From: Sneathiella sp. | GTDB taxonomy: Bacteria; Pseudomonadota; Alphaproteobacteria; Sneathiellales; Sneathiellaceae | Direction of reading: 5' to 3' | Length of the DNA: 6,515 bases | NCBI GenBank assembly: GCA_002732675.1 | Contig: NVRR01000188.1 | Span: forward strand, 1-6,515 | In this document: piece after piece, positions 1-6,170 of the stretch | Position numbering within the stretch: position 1 is the stretch's first letter | Layout of the letters: each line of letters begins with the position of its first letter | Program-made: the position numbers and the translations under genes | Notes under the pieces: generated by a model | Database searches by the model: none | What the model was told of the DNA's origin: nothing | Seen by the model: only the letters and a program-made list of their open reading frames with translations

Positions 1-170
1 CGGCACTTGTCGCACCGGTGAAGATTGGCGATGGCGCCATTGTCGGTGCGGGCAGCGTCATATCGAATGACGTGGAAGCAGATGCCCTTGCCATTGAACG
101 CAATGAACAGACCCATAAAAAAGGCTGGGCGGCAACGTTCCGCTCCCTTAAGAAAAAAATCACCAAATAG
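1..170 (+). CDS. glmU: GlmU, bifunctional UDP-GlcNAc pyrophosphorylase / glucosamine-1-phosphate acetyltransferase, C-terminal end only
   Basis: Partial gene cut by the left window edge; the reading frame starts at base 3 and gives 55 residues before a TAG stop. GlmU acetylates glucosamine-1-phosphate and then couples it to UTP, giving cytoplasmic UDP-GlcNAc for peptidoglycan and LPS. Visible here is the end of the left-handed beta-helix acetyltransferase domain, with hexapeptide-type repeats around [19 protein letters not shown]. It is followed by the closing segment with [11 protein letters not shown] and a KKGWAA stretch, then a lysine-rich tail. ADALA(I/V)xR followed by a basic KxGWA segment is typical of GlmU C-termini. 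The position directly before glmS, with a 36-base gap, supports the call and suggests co-transcription. The uridyltransferase domain is outside the window. Confidence 0.9.
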   Translation, partial: ALVAPVKIGDGAIVGAGSVISNDVEADALAIERNEQTHKKGWAATFRSLKKKITK

Positions 171-206
171 CGCTATTGTACCGTTTTTAAAGGATAAGGC
201 AGAAAT

Positions 207-2030
207 ATGTGTGGGATTATTGGTGTCCTTGGCAAGCAGGATGTGGTGCCGTCACTTATCGGTGGCTTGAAACGTCTTGAATATCGCGGATATGACAGCG
301 CCGGAATTGCGACCCTGACGAAAGGCGGCATTGACCGCCGCCGCGCTGAAGGCAAGCTCAAAAATCTCGAAGCCGTGCTGCAAAACAATGCTCTGGAAGG
401 GCTTGCGGGCATTGGCCATACCCGTTGGGCGACCCACGGGGTCCCGAACGAAGTCAACGCCCATCCGCATATGACCGCGCAAATCGCGCTCGTGCATAAC
501 GGCATTATCGAAAATTACCGCGAGCTTGCTGAAGAACTGACCGCAAAAGGCTATGTCTTTGAATCCGAGACAGACACGGAAATCGCGGCTCAATTGATCA
601 CCAGTTATCTTGATGACGGCAAGTCCCCGCAAGAGGCCATGGCCGCCGCATTGAAGCGTTTCCACGGTGCCTTTTCTCTCGCGGTGATCTTTAAAAACGA
701 AGATAATCTGATGATCGGCGCACGCCGCGGGGCACCGCTTGCGGTGGGTTGGGGCAAGGGCGAGATGTTCTTGGGCTCCGATGCGCTTGCTCTGGCGCCG
801 CTCACCACCAAAATTTCCTATCTGGAGGAAGATGACTGGGCTGTCCTCACCCGTGACGGCGCGACATTCTTCGATAAGGATGGCAAACAGGTCACGCGCG
901 AGATCAAGGAAACCCGGCTTTCCGGCGCCATGATCGGCAAGGGCAATCACCGACATTTCATGATGAAGGAAATTGCCGAGCAGCCCGCGGTGATTGGCGA
1001 AACCCTTCGTAGTTTCTTTAACCCCAAAAGCCGCACCATCACGTTACCTGATTTACCTTTTGACTGGAATGATCTCCCCAAGGTGACGATTGTTGCCTGC
1101 GGCACCTCCTTTTATGCGGCGATGATCGCCAAATACTGGTTTGAAACGGTGGCGGATATGGCGGTCGAGGTCGATATTGCCTCGGAATTTCGCTATCGGC
1201 AAATGCCGCTCAAAAAAGGCGGGTTGGCGCTCTTTATCTCGCAGTCGGGGGAGACGGCGGATACCCTGGCGGCGCTTCGATATGCCAAAGAAAAAGGCCA
1301 GCATATTGCCACCATCGTCAATGTCGAGGAAAGCTCCATGGGGCGCGAGTCAGATTTCGTCTTCCAGACGTTGGCAGGCCCGGAAATCGGCGTTGCCTCG
1401 ACCAAAGCCTTCACTTGCCAGCTCGCGACCCTTGCCTGCATCGCCATTGATGCGGGGGTGAAGCGCGGTGTGATTGACCACGAGGAAGAGGCGCGCCTGT
1501 GCGCGGCAATTTCGGAGGTGCCAGCGCGGGCCGCTGAAATTCTCGAAAGTGATGACAATATCAAGCACCTTGCCACCCAGATTTTCGAAGCGCGAGATGT
1601 GCTCTATATCGGTCGTGGCACTGGCTATCCCATTGCCCTCGAAGGCGCATTAAAGCTGAAGGAAATCTCCTATATCCACGCAGAGGGTTATGCGGCGGGG
1701 GAGCTGAAACATGGTCCCATCGCGCTTATTGACGAGACAGTACCGGTGATTGTTGTCGCACCGACGGATTCTTATTTCGAGAAGACTGCCTCCAACATGC
1801 AGGAAGTTATGGCCCGCGACGCCCGAGTGATTTTTATGTCGGACGCAGAAGGGATCAAACAGCTCGGCGACCATGCCGTCGGCTCCATCGAACTCCCCAC
1901 CGTCGATCCGTTTGTTGCCCCCATTTTGTACGCCATCCCCATCCAGCTGCTGGCCTATCACGTGGCGGTCTTGAAAGGCACAGATGTGGATCAGCCCCGA
2001 AATCTCGCAAAATCGGTGACGGTGGAGTAG
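207..2030 (+). CDS. glmS: Glutamine--fructose-6-phosphate aminotransferase (isomerizing), GlmS
   Basis: Cytoplasmic enzyme that makes glucosamine-6-phosphate from fructose-6-phosphate and glutamine, the first committed step to UDP-GlcNAc. The 607 residues match the usual full length (about 610). The N-terminal glutaminase domain (about 2-220) starts with MCGIIG, so Cys2 becomes the nucleophile after Met removal. It also has the HTRWATHG glutamine-binding segment (71-78), HNG at 97-99 and Asp123. Two SIS sugar-isomerase domains follow (about 290-430 and 455-595), with CGTS at 299-302, SQSGET at 345-350, ALEGALKLKEISY at 477-489 and KHGP at 501-504. The C-terminus DQPRNLAKSVTVE carries the conserved sugar-binding lysine (Lys602). 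The ATG at 207 is chosen because Cys2 must follow Met and because AAAGGA and AAGG lie just upstream (189-199). The 36-base gap after glmU is too short for a glmS ribozyme. Confidence 0.98.
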   Translation: MCGIIGVLGKQDVVPSLIGGLKRLEYRGYDSAGIATLTKGGIDRRRAEGKLKNLEAVLQNNALEGLAGIGHTRWATHGVPNEVNAHPHMTAQIALVHNGIIENYRELAEELTAKGYVFESETDTEIAAQLITSYLDDGKSPQEAMAAALKRFHGAFSLAVIFKNEDNLMIGARRGAPLAVGWGKGEMFLGSDALALAPLTTKISYLEEDDWAVLTRDGATFFDKDGKQVTREIKETRLSGAMIGKGNHRHFMMKEIAEQPAVIGETLRSFFNPKSRTITLPDLPFDWNDLPKVTIVACGTSFYAAMIAKYWFETVADMAVEVDIASEFRYRQMPLKKGGLALFISQSGETADTLAALRYAKEKGQHIATIVNVEESSMGRESDFVFQTLAGPEIGVASTKAFTCQLATLACIAIDAGVKRGVIDHEEEARLCAAISEVPARAAEILESDDNIKHLATQIFEARDVLYIGRGTGYPIALEGALKLKEISYIHAEGYAAGELKHGPIALIDETVPVIVVAPTDSYFEKTASNMQEVMARDARVIFMSDAEGIKQLGDHAVGSIELPTVDPFVAPILYAIPIQLLAYHVAVLKGTDVDQPRNLAKSVTVE

Positions 2031-2032
2031 GG

Positions 2033-2072
2033 CAACGCTACTCCCCGCATTCTGGCGGGGCGTTGGATTTTT
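2033..2072 (+). terminator. Intrinsic terminator of glmU-glmS
   Basis: The stem CCCCGC (2043-2048) / GCGGGG (2055-2060) closes a 6-base loop. It is extended outside by CAACG (2033-2037) pairing with CGTTG (2061-2065) across a one-sided 5-base bulge. A run of five T (2068-2072) follows. It begins 2 bases after the glmS stop. It has the right polarity only for + strand transcription; the - strand lacks a T run at the other end. The stop codon of the converging - strand open frame lies inside it. Confidence 0.8.
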
Positions 2073-2580
2073 GGCAGACGATATATTCGATAAAGCGATC
2101 TAGGACGCTATCCGTCAGGGTTTGCTTAACTTCCGTCGGGGCCAGGAAAAGGGCTATGAGGAAGAGGGCGGCGCCAATTATGGCTGTGGCAATCCAGGCG
2201 CGGACGCCGATCATCAGCCAAGTGACAAAACGCCGTGGCCAGCCGTGCTTCTGTCCTGCGAGACCGTTCAGGTCACGGATGGCTTGCCCAATTTCCGTGT
2301 GCTTTTTGGCAAAGGTCTTTTCCGCTTCGACCAGGGTTGCCTGCTCAATGCCCTCAACAAATTTTTTGAGCGCCGTATTTCCGTTTACCTTGAAATTTTC
2401 CTGCGCGCGGTTATCCGTCGCAATATTTTTCTGATAGTCGCGCAGCTTTTCGGAAATTTTGTCATCAGTATCGCCGCTGGTCTTCAGCTTATCGGCAAAT
2501 TCCCGTTTCTGCGATTTATAATTGAGATAGGCAAATTGCCCGGCGATGTCCGTATCATTTTGTACAAGGCTATCGTAAAT
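2038..2580 (-). CDS. Unrecognised protein with C-terminal membrane helix; open frame without a normal start codon (possible frameshift)
   Basis: A stop-free frame of 180 codons before TAG. It follows an in-frame TGA (2581-2583), so its first codon is ATT. I do not recognise the family. Residues about 1-115 are hydrophilic and rich in K, E, D and Q (for example KREFADKLKTSGDTDDKISE), with helical character. Residues 121-147 (WLMIGVRAWIATAIIGAALF and on) form one strong membrane segment, and the last 30 residues are soluble, ending in CQKSNAPPECGE. This looks like coding sequence: the composition is balanced, while the opposite strand reads as an odd F/R/L-rich product. No ATG, GTG or TTG occurs in frame until Met123, inside the membrane helix. 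An ATG at 2584-2582 is one frame off; losing one T after it would give a start MNYDSLVQND. Options are a true ATT start, a frameshift mutation or sequence error, or translation continuing from the 59-codon gene upstream. Confidence 0.5.
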   Translation of the reverse strand: MYDSLVQNDTDIAGQFAYLNYKSQKREFADKLKTSGDTDDKISEKLRDYQKNIATDNRAQENFKVNGNTALKKFVEGIEQATLVEAEKTFAKKHTEIGQAIRDLNGLAGQKHGWPRRFVTWLMIGVRAWIATAIIGAALFLIALFLAPTEVKQTLTDSVLDRFIEYIVCQKSNAPPECGE

Positions 2581-2624
2581 TCATGCCATCCGGATATTGC
2601 GCCCCCACGCAGCCAAGCAGATTT

Positions 2625-2649
2625 AAGAAGAAGATCAGCTTTTCTTCTT
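2625..2649. repeat. Perfect 8-bp inverted repeat over the stop codon of the 59-codon gene
   Basis: AAGAAGAA (2625-2632) and TTCTTCTT (2642-2649) are exact reverse complements around a 9-base centre that contains the TGA stop (2637-2635) of the - strand small gene. In RNA this would be a weak A/U-rich hairpin. No clean U run follows, so it is a poor terminator. It could slow ribosomes or influence the gene downstream, or be a chance result of Lys codons (AAG AAG AAA) next to a CT-rich spacer. Confidence 0.4.
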
Positions 2650-2814
2650 CGCCGATTTTTGCAGCGTCTCGTCGACTTTTGCAGTCGGCGGCCAGCCCTC
2701 AATCCCCTTCACAGGGACATGCGGCATGCCTTCAAAAAGATTCCACCGGCTGAATTTCTTTAAAAGCGATTGGCGCTGTCTTGGTGTTAATTCTGCGTGA
2801 GCGGTTTTTGACAT
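2635..2814 (-). CDS. Small hypothetical protein, 59 residues
   Basis: A 59-codon frame starting ATG at 2814 and ending TGA. I do not recognise it. The start is well supported: GAGGAG lies 3 bases upstream, one of the best Shine-Dalgarno matches in the window. The product is basic and soluble, starting MSKTAHAELTPRQRQSLLKK, with a Trp/Pro-rich middle (FSRWNLFEGMPHVP, GIEGWPPT) and a lysine-rich tail (KSAKKKS). There is no signal peptide or membrane segment. A likely promoter lies in the AT-rich spacer upstream. The unstarted 180-codon frame follows after 54 bases on the same strand and in the same frame, so the two may form an operon or be pieces of one decayed gene. The good RBS and natural composition favour a real gene. 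Too short to assign a role. Confidence 0.6.
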   Translation of the reverse strand: MSKTAHAELTPRQRQSLLKKFSRWNLFEGMPHVPVKGIEGWPPTAKVDETLQKSAKKKS

Positions 2815-2872
2815 GATCTCCTCGCGATCAAATACGACCTGATGATAGATACATTAAGTTATCAATTATGTA

Positions 2873-2902
2873 TATAAAAAGTAATAATGCCTGAAAAATC
2901 AA
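2873..2902 (-). promoter_or_regulatory. Candidate sigma70-type promoter for the small gene at 2814
   Basis: Read on the - strand, TTGATT (2902-2897) is followed after 18 bases by TTTATA (2878-2873), about 60 bases before the ATG. The spacer 2815-3003 is the most AT-rich part of the window, so chance matches are likely. An 8-base inverted repeat, AGATACAT (2847-2854) / ATGTATCT (2914-2921), flanks the candidate promoter and could be an operator, but this is weak. Confidence 0.3.
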
Positions 2903-2964
2903 TATATTCTGGTATGTATCTTACTTACTCCGTTACGACCTTAACATATGGGTCTGCTTTTGCG

Positions 2965-2987
2965 AAAATCAACTGAAGCTGCCTCAG
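2965..2987 (-). terminator. Weak candidate terminator after the cfa gene
   Basis: On the - strand, 16 bases after the cfa stop codon, CTGAG (2987-2983) can pair with TTCAG (2977-2973, one G-U pair) around a 5-base loop, followed by TTGATTTTCG. The stem is short and the T run has only four bases. Nothing better is visible between cfa and the small gene at 2814, so read-through is possible. Confidence 0.25.
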
Positions 2988-3003
2988 GATAACAATCATA
3001 CAC

Positions 3004-4236
3004 CTATTCCGCCGCTTGGCGTTGCTGGCTTTGGAGTTGGCGGCGGGTGTCGCCGATGTAATCGCGGGTTATGGGCGCGCCGTCCATCTGTTTTGAGATC
3101 TGGATCTGGAAGACGACGAGGCTGCCGACACGAAAGGCGGCTTCGACGGATGTCAGATAAAACTCCCACATCCGGCAAAATCTCTCGTCATAGATTTCGG
3201 TGGCTTTCTCCCGATTTGCATTAAAATTTTCCCGCCAGATCCGCAAGGTCTCGGCGTAATGCACCCGCAGTATTTCGATATCATCAATATAGAGACCAGC
3301 CTTTTCAATCGCCGCTGCGACTTGCGATAACGATGGAATGTAGCTGCCGGGGAAAATATACTTCTGGATCCACGGGTTTATGGGGGAGGGCGTGTTTGCG
3401 GCACCGATGGTATGGATCAAGGCAATCCCGTCTTCGGCCAATGTGGTGCGGATCTTGTCAAAAAATGCCTTATAATGCGGCGCACCGACATGTTCGAACA
3501 TGCCCACAGAGACGATCCGGTCATAGGTCTCGCTCACATCGCGGTAATCGGTCAGGCTATAATCGACATTACCGTCTAGACCGGCTTGTCGCGCGCGCTC
3601 CCTAGCGTAGGTCAACTGGTTCGTGGAAAGGGTAATCCCGCTGACGTGGCTATTGGTATTTTCGGCAATGAACTGCGCCAGTCCGCCCCAACCGCACCCG
3701 ATATCCAGCACCTTCTGGCCAGGTTCGAGGGCAAGCTTGGCCGTGATATGGGACATTTTTTGTAGCTGCGCCTGTTCAAGGCTGTCGTTTGGCCTCTCGA
3801 AATAGGCGCAGGAATATTGCCGGTTGCTGTCGAGGAAAAGCTCATATAGCTCGTCAGACAAATCGTAATGATGTGCGACATTATTCAGCGACCGGCTACG
3901 GGGATTATATTTGGTGAGATACCAGACGATTTTTTGCACCAAATCGCTAAAAGCAGAGAAAGGATGATGGCTTCTCCAGTCGAAATTGGTCACAAACAGC
4001 GTGAGGAGATCATAAATATCTCCCTCCTCGACCGTCATCTCGCCTTCCATGAAGAGCTCACCAAGCCGCAATTTCGGATAAAACGCTAGCTTCCGGGCCG
4101 TTTTTTTGTCATGGAACCGCATGGTGGATGTGCGGCCGGGGGCGCCAGAAAATACATATTCGCGGCCATTGTAGTCAATAACCGTCAAAGTTCCCGTTTT
4201 AATGAGCCGCTTCAGCATCTGAGATAAAAGAAACAT
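3004..4236 (-). CDS. cfa: Cyclopropane-fatty-acyl-phospholipid synthase
   Basis: SAM-dependent enzyme that adds a methylene bridge across double bonds of unsaturated acyl chains in membrane phospholipids, commonly linked to acid and stationary-phase stress. Numbering from the 4266 ATG (420 residues): an N-terminal helical/lipid-binding part (about 1-120), NNVAHHYDLSDELYELFLD (128-146), QYSCAYF with the conserved Cys153, the SAM-binding LDIGCGWGG (187-195), MFEHVG with Glu258 (256-261), IHTIG with His285, and HYAETL with Tyr337. Cys, Glu, His and Tyr at these motifs correspond to the active-site residues of E. coli Cfa, so it should be active. I prefer the third ATG (4236, giving 410 residues) because AAGGATGGG lies before it, while the 4266 ATG has no visible ribosome binding site; the longer form remains possible. 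No sister desaturase or oxidoreductase gene of the kind often found near cfa is present. Confidence 0.93.
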   Translation of the reverse strand: MFLLSQMLKRLIKTGTLTVIDYNGREYVFSGAPGRTSTMRFHDKKTARKLAFYPKLRLGELFMEGEMTVEEGDIYDLLTLFVTNFDWRSHHPFSAFSDLVQKIVWYLTKYNPRSRSLNNVAHHYDLSDELYELFLDSNRQYSCAYFERPNDSLEQAQLQKMSHITAKLALEPGQKVLDIGCGWGGLAQFIAENTNSHVSGITLSTNQLTYARERARQAGLDGNVDYSLTDYRDVSETYDRIVSVGMFEHVGAPHYKAFFDKIRTTLAEDGIALIHTIGAANTPSPINPWIQKYIFPGSYIPSLSQVAAAIEKAGLYIDDIEILRVHYAETLRIWRENFNANREKATEIYDERFCRMWEFYLTSVEAAFRVGSLVVFQIQISKQMDGAPITRDYIGDTRRQLQSQQRQAAE

Positions 4237-4332
4237 TTTCAATCCCATCCTTGATCTGACCGTCATCGATGACAGACTGTCGACATGTTTTGTGAGGGCT
4301 TACGCGAAAACAATGTCATTTAATGGTTTTCT

Positions 4333-4362
4333 AATATAGAAACCTTGACCCGCGTAAATCAA
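4333..4362 (-). promoter_or_regulatory. Likely sigma70-type promoter of cfa
   Basis: On the - strand, TTGATT (4362-4357) is followed after 18 bases by TATATT (4338-4333), a good -10 match. This puts transcription start near 4326 and gives a leader of about 60-90 bases. The -10 lies in an imperfect palindrome, GGTTTTCTAATATAGAAACC (4325-4344), which could be an operator overlapping the promoter. Confidence 0.5.
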
Positions 4363-4443
4363 GATTAAAATTGTGCAACACGGAAGGGTTATAGCTTTCT
4401 AAAACGCCCTTATATCCGGCGATCCGTCCCCAACGTTGCTTGT

Positions 4444-4460
4444 GGACGAGATCATCGTCC
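4444..4460. repeat. Short perfect hairpin downstream of the PAS gene
   Basis: GGACGA (4444-4449) and TCGTCC (4455-4460) are exact reverse complements around a 5-base loop. It lies in the 239-base spacer between the cfa ATG at 4266 and the PAS gene stop (4506), about 45 bases past that stop. No T run follows on either strand, so it is not a standard intrinsic terminator. It could protect the 3' end of the transporter-PAS mRNA. I see nothing else convincing in this spacer apart from the cfa promoter. Confidence 0.35.
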
Positions 4461-4505
4461 GCCAATATCAAACGTTATATCTGCGCGTACTGTGAAGATG
4501 AAAAG

Positions 4506-5000
4506 TCAGGTAAGGGTGGAAATAGCACCGATAATGAACGCAATTTGACCATTATCACCTGCGATGGGGCAGTCAACAGATTCAAATTGCAGGTGGCTTT
4601 TGCCGAGCAATGCCAGGGTCCCGTAGCAGCGCTTGCAGGTACCTTCTTCTCTCAATAAATCAAGATAGCTCGCTAATAGCCTGTTTTCTAAAAGAGAGTC
4701 TTTGATCGTTATCTCATGGCCACGTTTCGAGATGCCGACAGCCTCAACGACATGTTCGCCGTTCAAACGATAGAGATATTTCCCCGGCTCCAGATATTGA
4801 ATAACATAAAGATGCGGGGAAATGTCCCAATGATTGGCGATATCAAAATCGGCATACCGAGGTAGCGTCGGCGCATATGTCCGCCACCAGTCATAAAGCG
4901 AACGGACGGGTTCCGTTTTGAAATCTTCTCCGCACTCAACACTTACGCGGGCGATTTTCTGGAAATTATCGGACCGCCGTGCATGTTCAAAAATGGTCAT
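4506..5000 (-). CDS. PAS_5-family PAS-domain protein
   Basis: A 164-residue soluble protein with the layout of the PAS_5 family of small alphaproteobacterial proteins. SLYDWWRTYAPTLPRYADFD (34-53) is the family signature: Trp-Trp, then LP and a DFD segment. Next come ISPHLYVIQYLEPGKYLYRLNGEHVVEAVG (60-89), the PAS beta-strands with the RLNG turn, and a helical part. A CKRC pair (Cys122, Cys125) and Cys144 follow, which could bind metal or act in redox, but this is inferred. There is no DNA-binding, kinase or GGDEF output domain, so its partner and signal are unknown. It starts 2 bases after the stop of the metal transporter upstream with only weak ribosome-binding sequence, so translation is probably coupled to the transporter. 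The family call is fairly safe; the role is open. Confidence 0.8.
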   Translation of the reverse strand: MTIFEHARRSDNFQKIARVSVECGEDFKTEPVRSLYDWWRTYAPTLPRYADFDIANHWDISPHLYVIQYLEPGKYLYRLNGEHVVEAVGISKRGHEITIKDSLLENRLLASYLDLLREEGTCKRCYGTLALLGKSHLQFESVDCPIAGDNGQIAFIIGAISTLT

Positions 5001-5002
5001 GC

Positions 5003-5956
5003 TTATACTTGATCGTCTTTAGTATTGTGATCGGCGACGGCTGCCTGATGGCCGGTCAGGCTCTGTGCTTCAATAAACACCCGGCGTACGTCCGTAAAAT
5101 TCTGCTTGATGGACTTTTCAAAGCTGCTGATCGCCTCCTCGACCTCGGACGCCGAGAGGTTATCGGCAAAATCAAGGCTGATATTGACCAGGATATCGTT
5201 CGGCCCCAGATGCATGGTCAGCAGTTCATTGACCGAAATAATACGCGGATCTTCTTCGACAATTCGCTGGATATCAGCAACGACATCATCGCCTGCCGCC
5301 TCTCCGATCAGCAGGCCTTTGCATTCAAAGGCGAGGAAAACCGCAACAAATCCGAGAATAACGGCGATCACAACGGAGGCGATACCGTCCAGCTCGGGAA
5401 TATCCAAAAGCTGCGCAAGCAGGATCCCGACAAAGGCGGTAACCAGACCCAGCATCGCCGCTGCATCTTCTAACAATACGGTGAAGATAGTTGGATCCTT
5501 GCTTTTCCGGATGGAACGCCAGAGATTATTCTTGCCGCGGGTTAGTTGAAACTCGCGATATGCGACGAGCAAGGCCCAGCCTTCAAACAGCAAGGCCAGC
5601 CCCAGCACCACATAGTTCCAGGTTGGATCGACGACCGGTTCCGGATGCTGAATATGAGTGATGCCCTCGTACAGCGAGATACCGGAGCCGAGCGCAAAAA
5701 TCAGGATGGCGACAACAAACGCCCAGAAATAAAGCTCCATGCCGTAGCCAAACGGGTGTTTTTTATCGGCTTTTTTGCTGGCACGCTTGAGCCCGTGCAG
5801 CATCAGCACCTGGTTTCCTGTATCGACCAGCGAATGCACCCCTTCGCTCAGCATAGCGGAGCTACCGGTGAAGGCGGCGGCGGTGAATTTGGAGACGGCA
5901 ATCAGCGAGTTGCCAAGAAGCGCCGCATAAATAACTTTCTTCGATCCACTGGCCAC
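5003..5956 (-). CDS. Cation diffusion facilitator (CDF) transporter, probable Zn2+/divalent metal efflux
   Basis: Inner-membrane metal/proton antiporter of the CDF (SLC30/FieF) family, 317 residues, near the usual bacterial length. Six membrane segments are visible, roughly 8-30, 34-54, 75-96, 113-134, 156-181 and 187-209, followed by a cytoplasmic domain (about 218-300). TM2 carries SEGVHSLVDTGNQ with the metal-site HxxxD pair (His41, Asp45), and HPFGYG (67-72) follows in the loop. TM5 reads TVLLEDAAAMLG: Asp164 fits the usual aspartate, but the expected His four residues before it is Val160, with Glu163 adjacent. LLED and the overall pattern recall the ZNT9 (SLC30A9)-like branch, so metal specificity should not be assumed from YiiP. 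No His-rich loop is present. The start is GTG at 5956, chosen because AGGGGA lies 5 bases upstream. The PAS_5 gene follows after 2 bases. Confidence 0.9.
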   Translation of the reverse strand: MASGSKKVIYAALLGNSLIAVSKFTAAAFTGSSAMLSEGVHSLVDTGNQVLMLHGLKRASKKADKKHPFGYGMELYFWAFVVAILIFALGSGISLYEGITHIQHPEPVVDPTWNYVVLGLALLFEGWALLVAYREFQLTRGKNNLWRSIRKSKDPTIFTVLLEDAAAMLGLVTAFVGILLAQLLDIPELDGIASVVIAVILGFVAVFLAFECKGLLIGEAAGDDVVADIQRIVEEDPRIISVNELLTMHLGPNDILVNISLDFADNLSASEVEEAISSFEKSIKQNFTDVRRVFIEAQSLTGHQAAVADHNTKDDQV

Positions 5957-6027
5957 GTCAATCCCCTGAAAAGCAGTACCAAAATAACGACATAGAGCGT
6001 GTAATTTGCGTTGCCGGAAGACTACGG

Positions 6028-6058
6028 GGCATTGCGCCGCAATTCAATTGCCTTTTTT
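6028..6058 (+). terminator. Terminator-like hairpin with T run between the divergent genes
   Basis: GGCATTG (6028-6034) can pair with CAATTGCC (6045-6052, one bulged T) around a 10-base loop, directly followed by six T (6053-6058). The polarity is that of + strand transcription, yet no + strand gene lies upstream before the transporter's antisense side. It could stop antisense transcription, act as an attenuator if a promoter lies upstream, or be chance. Confidence 0.35.
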
Positions 6059-6075
6059 CTGGCTGCCCTTAAATA
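6048..6075 (+). promoter_or_regulatory. Weak candidate promoter for the gabD-like gene
   Basis: TTGCCT (6048-6053) and TAAATA (6070-6075) are separated by 16 bases and would give a leader of about 90 bases before the ATG at 6171. The -35 overlaps the terminator-like hairpin, so both cannot work at once from the same transcript. I found no clear promoter for the transporter on the other strand of this 214-base region. Confidence 0.25.
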
Positions 6076-6170
6076 AGAATGCAGGGGCCATCGCAGATGG
6101 GGCATTGAACATGAGCGGAAACTGGCATAAGCTCCGGCCTCACTTTTAGGCCTCATTCAAGGATATAAAC

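Larger units (their letters stand above)
6026..6107 (+). repeat. 9-bp direct repeat GGGGCATTG in the divergent intergenic region
   Basis: GGGGCATTG occurs at 6026-6034 and again at 6099-6107, start to start 73 bases, i.e. about seven helical turns. The second copy lies next to a small hairpin CCATC-GCA-GATGG (6088-6100). A further direct repeat, GGCCTCA (6136-6142 and 6149-6155, spacing 13), sits closer to the gabD-like start. These are candidate regulator sites; I recognise no named operator. Confidence 0.35.

Noticed and set aside
171..206. glmS ribozyme/riboswitch upstream of glmS
   Set aside because: Only 36 bases separate glmU and glmS, far too short, and no ribozyme core is visible.
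252..956. 234-codon - strand frame opposite glmS
   Set aside because: Shadow of glmS, whose catalytic motifs are unambiguous on the + strand.
2484..2702. 72-codon - strand frame bridging the two small genes
   Set aside because: Arg-rich shadow in another frame, overlapping both better candidates; it could only matter as part of a frameshifted gene.
2122..2763. 213-codon + strand frame across both small genes
   Set aside because: It starts at TTG with no convincing ribosome binding site, follows a strong terminator, and its product is unusually rich in F, R and L, as expected from the antisense of lysine/glutamate-rich codons in the same register. The - strand frames have better composition and, for the first, a strong RBS.
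4440..4658. 72-codon + strand frame antisense to the PAS gene end
   Set aside because: Overlaps the 3' end of a recognised gene, has no RBS and no familiar motif.
5546..5995. 149-codon + strand frame antisense to the CDF transporter
   Set aside because: Lies opposite a well-supported membrane transporter; composition is that of an antisense reading.
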